A DNA stretch of 64,000 bases from Bryum argenteum (taxonomy: Eukaryota > Streptophyta > Bryopsida > Bryales > Bryaceae). Shown in pieces: positions 61,971 through 64,000 of the stretch. Every line of letters starts with the position of its first letter. Positions within the stretch are counted from its first letter, which is position 1. Location: NCBI GenBank assembly GCA_037043015.1, contig CM073322.1, positions 25,758,364 to 25,822,363 of the forward strand, written 5' to 3'. Below the pieces are notes generated by a model. That model was not told the DNA's origin. It searched no databases and saw nothing but the letters and a program-made list of their open reading frames with translations. A program made the position numbers and the translations under genes.

Positions 61971-62190
61971 ACCAACATTGTCTGGGTCTTCTGCGAAACT
62001 AGCATCGTCTGAGTTTCCTGCGAGCTAGCATTATCTGGATTGTTTACAGAACCAGCATTGTCTGAGTTTTTTTTCAGGACTAGCATTGTTTGGATTGTTT
62101 GCAGAACTAGCTTTGTCTGGGTTGGGATCGCTTCGCATCCTCTGGGTTTTTTCGCATGGTCTGGATTCTGTGCAAAGCCAGCATAGTCTG
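61971..62190 (+). repeat. Degenerate minisatellite upstream of CSLC
   Basis: About six diverged units of roughly 33-36 bases built on AACTAGCATTGTCTGG and a G/T-rich linker ending TTTGCAG. It lies 200-420 bases before the CSLC start codon, in the probable promoter or 5' leader. Confidence 0.75.
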
Positions 62191-62395
62191 GCTATTTGCG
62201 CCTGATTGTTGAGGGATACATAATTAAGAACAGCGTGAGGATAGCTTAATTAAAGAGTGGAAGAAGTGGTGCTGGAATCCGGACGGTGTTTTCTGATTGA
62301 AGCTCAGGGCTGAGCGTAGGTTTGGGAGGCATGCAGCAAGTGAAGGTAGCGTACGGGAGGTTCATCTCTTTTGTTTCGGGCGTTTTGATCGAGCA

Positions 62396-64000
62396 ATGGC
62401 GCCCCAGAGGTTTGACTTTGGGGAGTGGTGGAGCAAGGAGGAGCTACACCCAGTAGTAGTAAAGTTGGAGAATCCCAACTACTCACTCCTGGAGATAGCA
62501 TCTCCATCAACAGCAACTCAATCAAATAAAAAGGAGTCTAACCGAAGCGCGAAGCAGTTGACATGGGTGGTGTTGTTGCGAGCGCACAAGGCAGCAGGCA
62601 GTGTAGCATGGCTGGCCTCCGGAGTAGTCGTCTTACTCGCAGCGATCAAAAAACGGCTCATTCTCGGCCAAGGATTGGCACGCCCCGCGCCTCACAAGAG
62701 CAAAATGCTCAAATTCCTCATCGCCTTCCTGGCGCTGGCGCTCGTCCTGCTCTGTGTCGAGCTCGGGCGCGTCCGCAGGCTCCCGAATGTTCGCTACATC
62801 TATGTGGGATGGTCGCACGTTCGTGCCTGGTACATTGCCCCGCCGCTCCTGAGACTGACGAGCTTCTGCATCTGGTTGTTCCTGCTCCAGTCCGTGGACC
62901 TCACTGTGCTCACTGTCTTTGGATATGTTTATATCAAGTGGAAGAAGATCAAGCCTGTTCCTGTCAATCCTTCCTTGGAGAGTGATGATGCTGAGAATCC
63001 CGACGCTGGTCATCCCATGGTGCTTGTCCAGATTCCCATGTGCAACGAACGAGAGGTACATTAGCATTCAACTCACAAAACTTTTGACTTGTGTATGATC
63101 TCACTCACTTTTGTTCACCTGGCTACATTGACATGTGAAAATTTTGTATTTGAGTTGCTCACTCTTGCCATTAGTTGCGCAATCTACTGAGCTTTTATGG
63201 TTATTCTTCTACTCCAAAATCTATGATCTTTCTTTTGTATCGGATTTTAGCCAGTTAGTTGCTCACTCTTACCTTAACTTAATTATAGAACTCTTCTACT
63301 CAATTTTTTCTACACAAACTGCCTTTTTTCTTTTTCCAATCATTCATTTGGTGAATCTCATCATGAGTCATTTATGAGTCATTTGATTCATGATGATTTA
63401 TCTTCTTTTGTGCACTTTCTTCTCCATAATCCAACCTCTTCTCTTTTGTATCAGATTTTACTCATTCACTTGCTCACTCTTGTCATAAGTTGCACAAAAT
63501 TTAGTGTCTTGTCTAGGATCTGGATCTTACCTATTTGTTGTGCTATTTTCGGGAAATTCAATGGTATGGAGGATGTGTGTAGGTGTACGAGCAATCAATT
63601 TCAGCAGTGTGCCAATTGGATTGGCCAAAAAGCCGCATTTTGATTCAAGTCTTGGACGACTCATCGGATGCCGAGACTCGTGTGTTGATAAAAAGCGAGG
63701 TAGGCAAGTGGCATCAACGAGGAGTCAACATTGTGTATAGACACCGCTTGGACCGCACGGGATACAAGGCGGGCAACTTGAAATCTGCCATGCAATGTGA
63801 TTACGTGAAGGATTATGAGCTTGTTGCCATCTTTGATGCTGACTTCCAACCTAAATCTGATTTTCTCAAACGCACGGTCCCCCATTTCAAGGTCTGAACT
63901 CACCCCATATTCTCTCACCAAAACTCTACTCCTTACTACTTCTCTTTCCAACCTCAACCTAAAATCTTGTATTCCATGTGCCAATGTGCATAAAGTCATG
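62396..64000 (+). CDS. Cellulose synthase-like C (CSLC) glycan synthase, 5' part
   Basis: Golgi GT2 enzyme of the family that makes the beta-1,4-glucan backbone of xyloglucan. Exon 1 is 62396-63055 (220 codons) and exon 2 is 63583-63891 (103 codons); the donor GT follows at 63892 and the gene runs off the window. The start gives the CSLC N-terminus with DFGEWW and [15 protein letters not shown]. Hydrophobic segments precede and follow the 100-160 region (for example [17 protein letters not shown] and the stretch before YVYIKW). Catalytic motifs seen: [16 protein letters not shown] (Asp245-Asp246) and FDADF (Asp305-x-Asp307). The TED and QxxRW motifs must lie beyond the window. A minisatellite sits just upstream. 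Confidence 0.93.

Overview
The window is nuclear DNA of a land plant. Every protein-coding gene is split by GT-AG introns, and the gene set (full-size ABCG/PDR transporter, CYP97C carotenoid hydroxylase, class IV receptor-like cytoplasmic kinase, CSLC glycan synthase) is a plant set. A gene with the CFAP20 (DUF667) ciliary domain implies a plant with swimming sperm. Short introns, close gene spacing and AT-rich intergenic DNA make a bryophyte, most likely a moss, my best guess. The species cannot be fixed from the sequence alone.

Layout, all genes on the + strand: 0-2 kb, a 1.8-kb element with long inverted ends; 3.36-12.93 kb, an intact 24-exon ABCG/PDR transporter (1471 aa as reconstructed); 15.0-15.3 kb, an ORF with a histone-H3-like tail; 16.85-20.33 kb, an intact 8-exon CYP97C; 20.73 kb, tRNA-Pro(UGG); 21-24.9 kb, repeats; 25.4-27.3 kb, an intact CRCK-type kinase gene; 28.4-29.4 kb, a Tc1-type transposase relic on the minus strand; 31.8-33.7 kb, a second kinase copy inside a 2.5-kb segmental duplication, broken by two stop codons; 34-37 kb, minisatellite and MITE DNA; 37.8-38.3 kb, a small secreted cysteine-containing protein; 38.4-41.3 kb, repeats including a CACTA MITE; 41.3-47.4 kb, a 13-exon CFAP20-domain gene assembled here from small AT-rich exons; 47.4-51.7 kb, repeats; 51.7-55.2 kb, an 11-exon protein disulfide isomerase ending in KDEL; 55.2-62.3 kb, unexplained DNA plus three MITEs and a minisatellite; 62.4 kb to the end, the first two exons of a CSLC gene cut by the window edge.

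The genes are independent housekeeping or metabolic units: export (ABCG), lutein synthesis (CYP97C), ER protein folding (PDI), xyloglucan backbone synthesis (CSLC), calcium-linked signalling (CRCK) and probable sperm flagellum function (CFAP20-domain gene). No operon-like system is present. The most notable items are the CFAP20-domain gene, the H3-tail-like ORF, the recently decayed kinase duplicate, the Tc1-type relic with internal tandem expansions, and several MITE families whose target duplications (TTAA, GGA, TA) are readable by eye.
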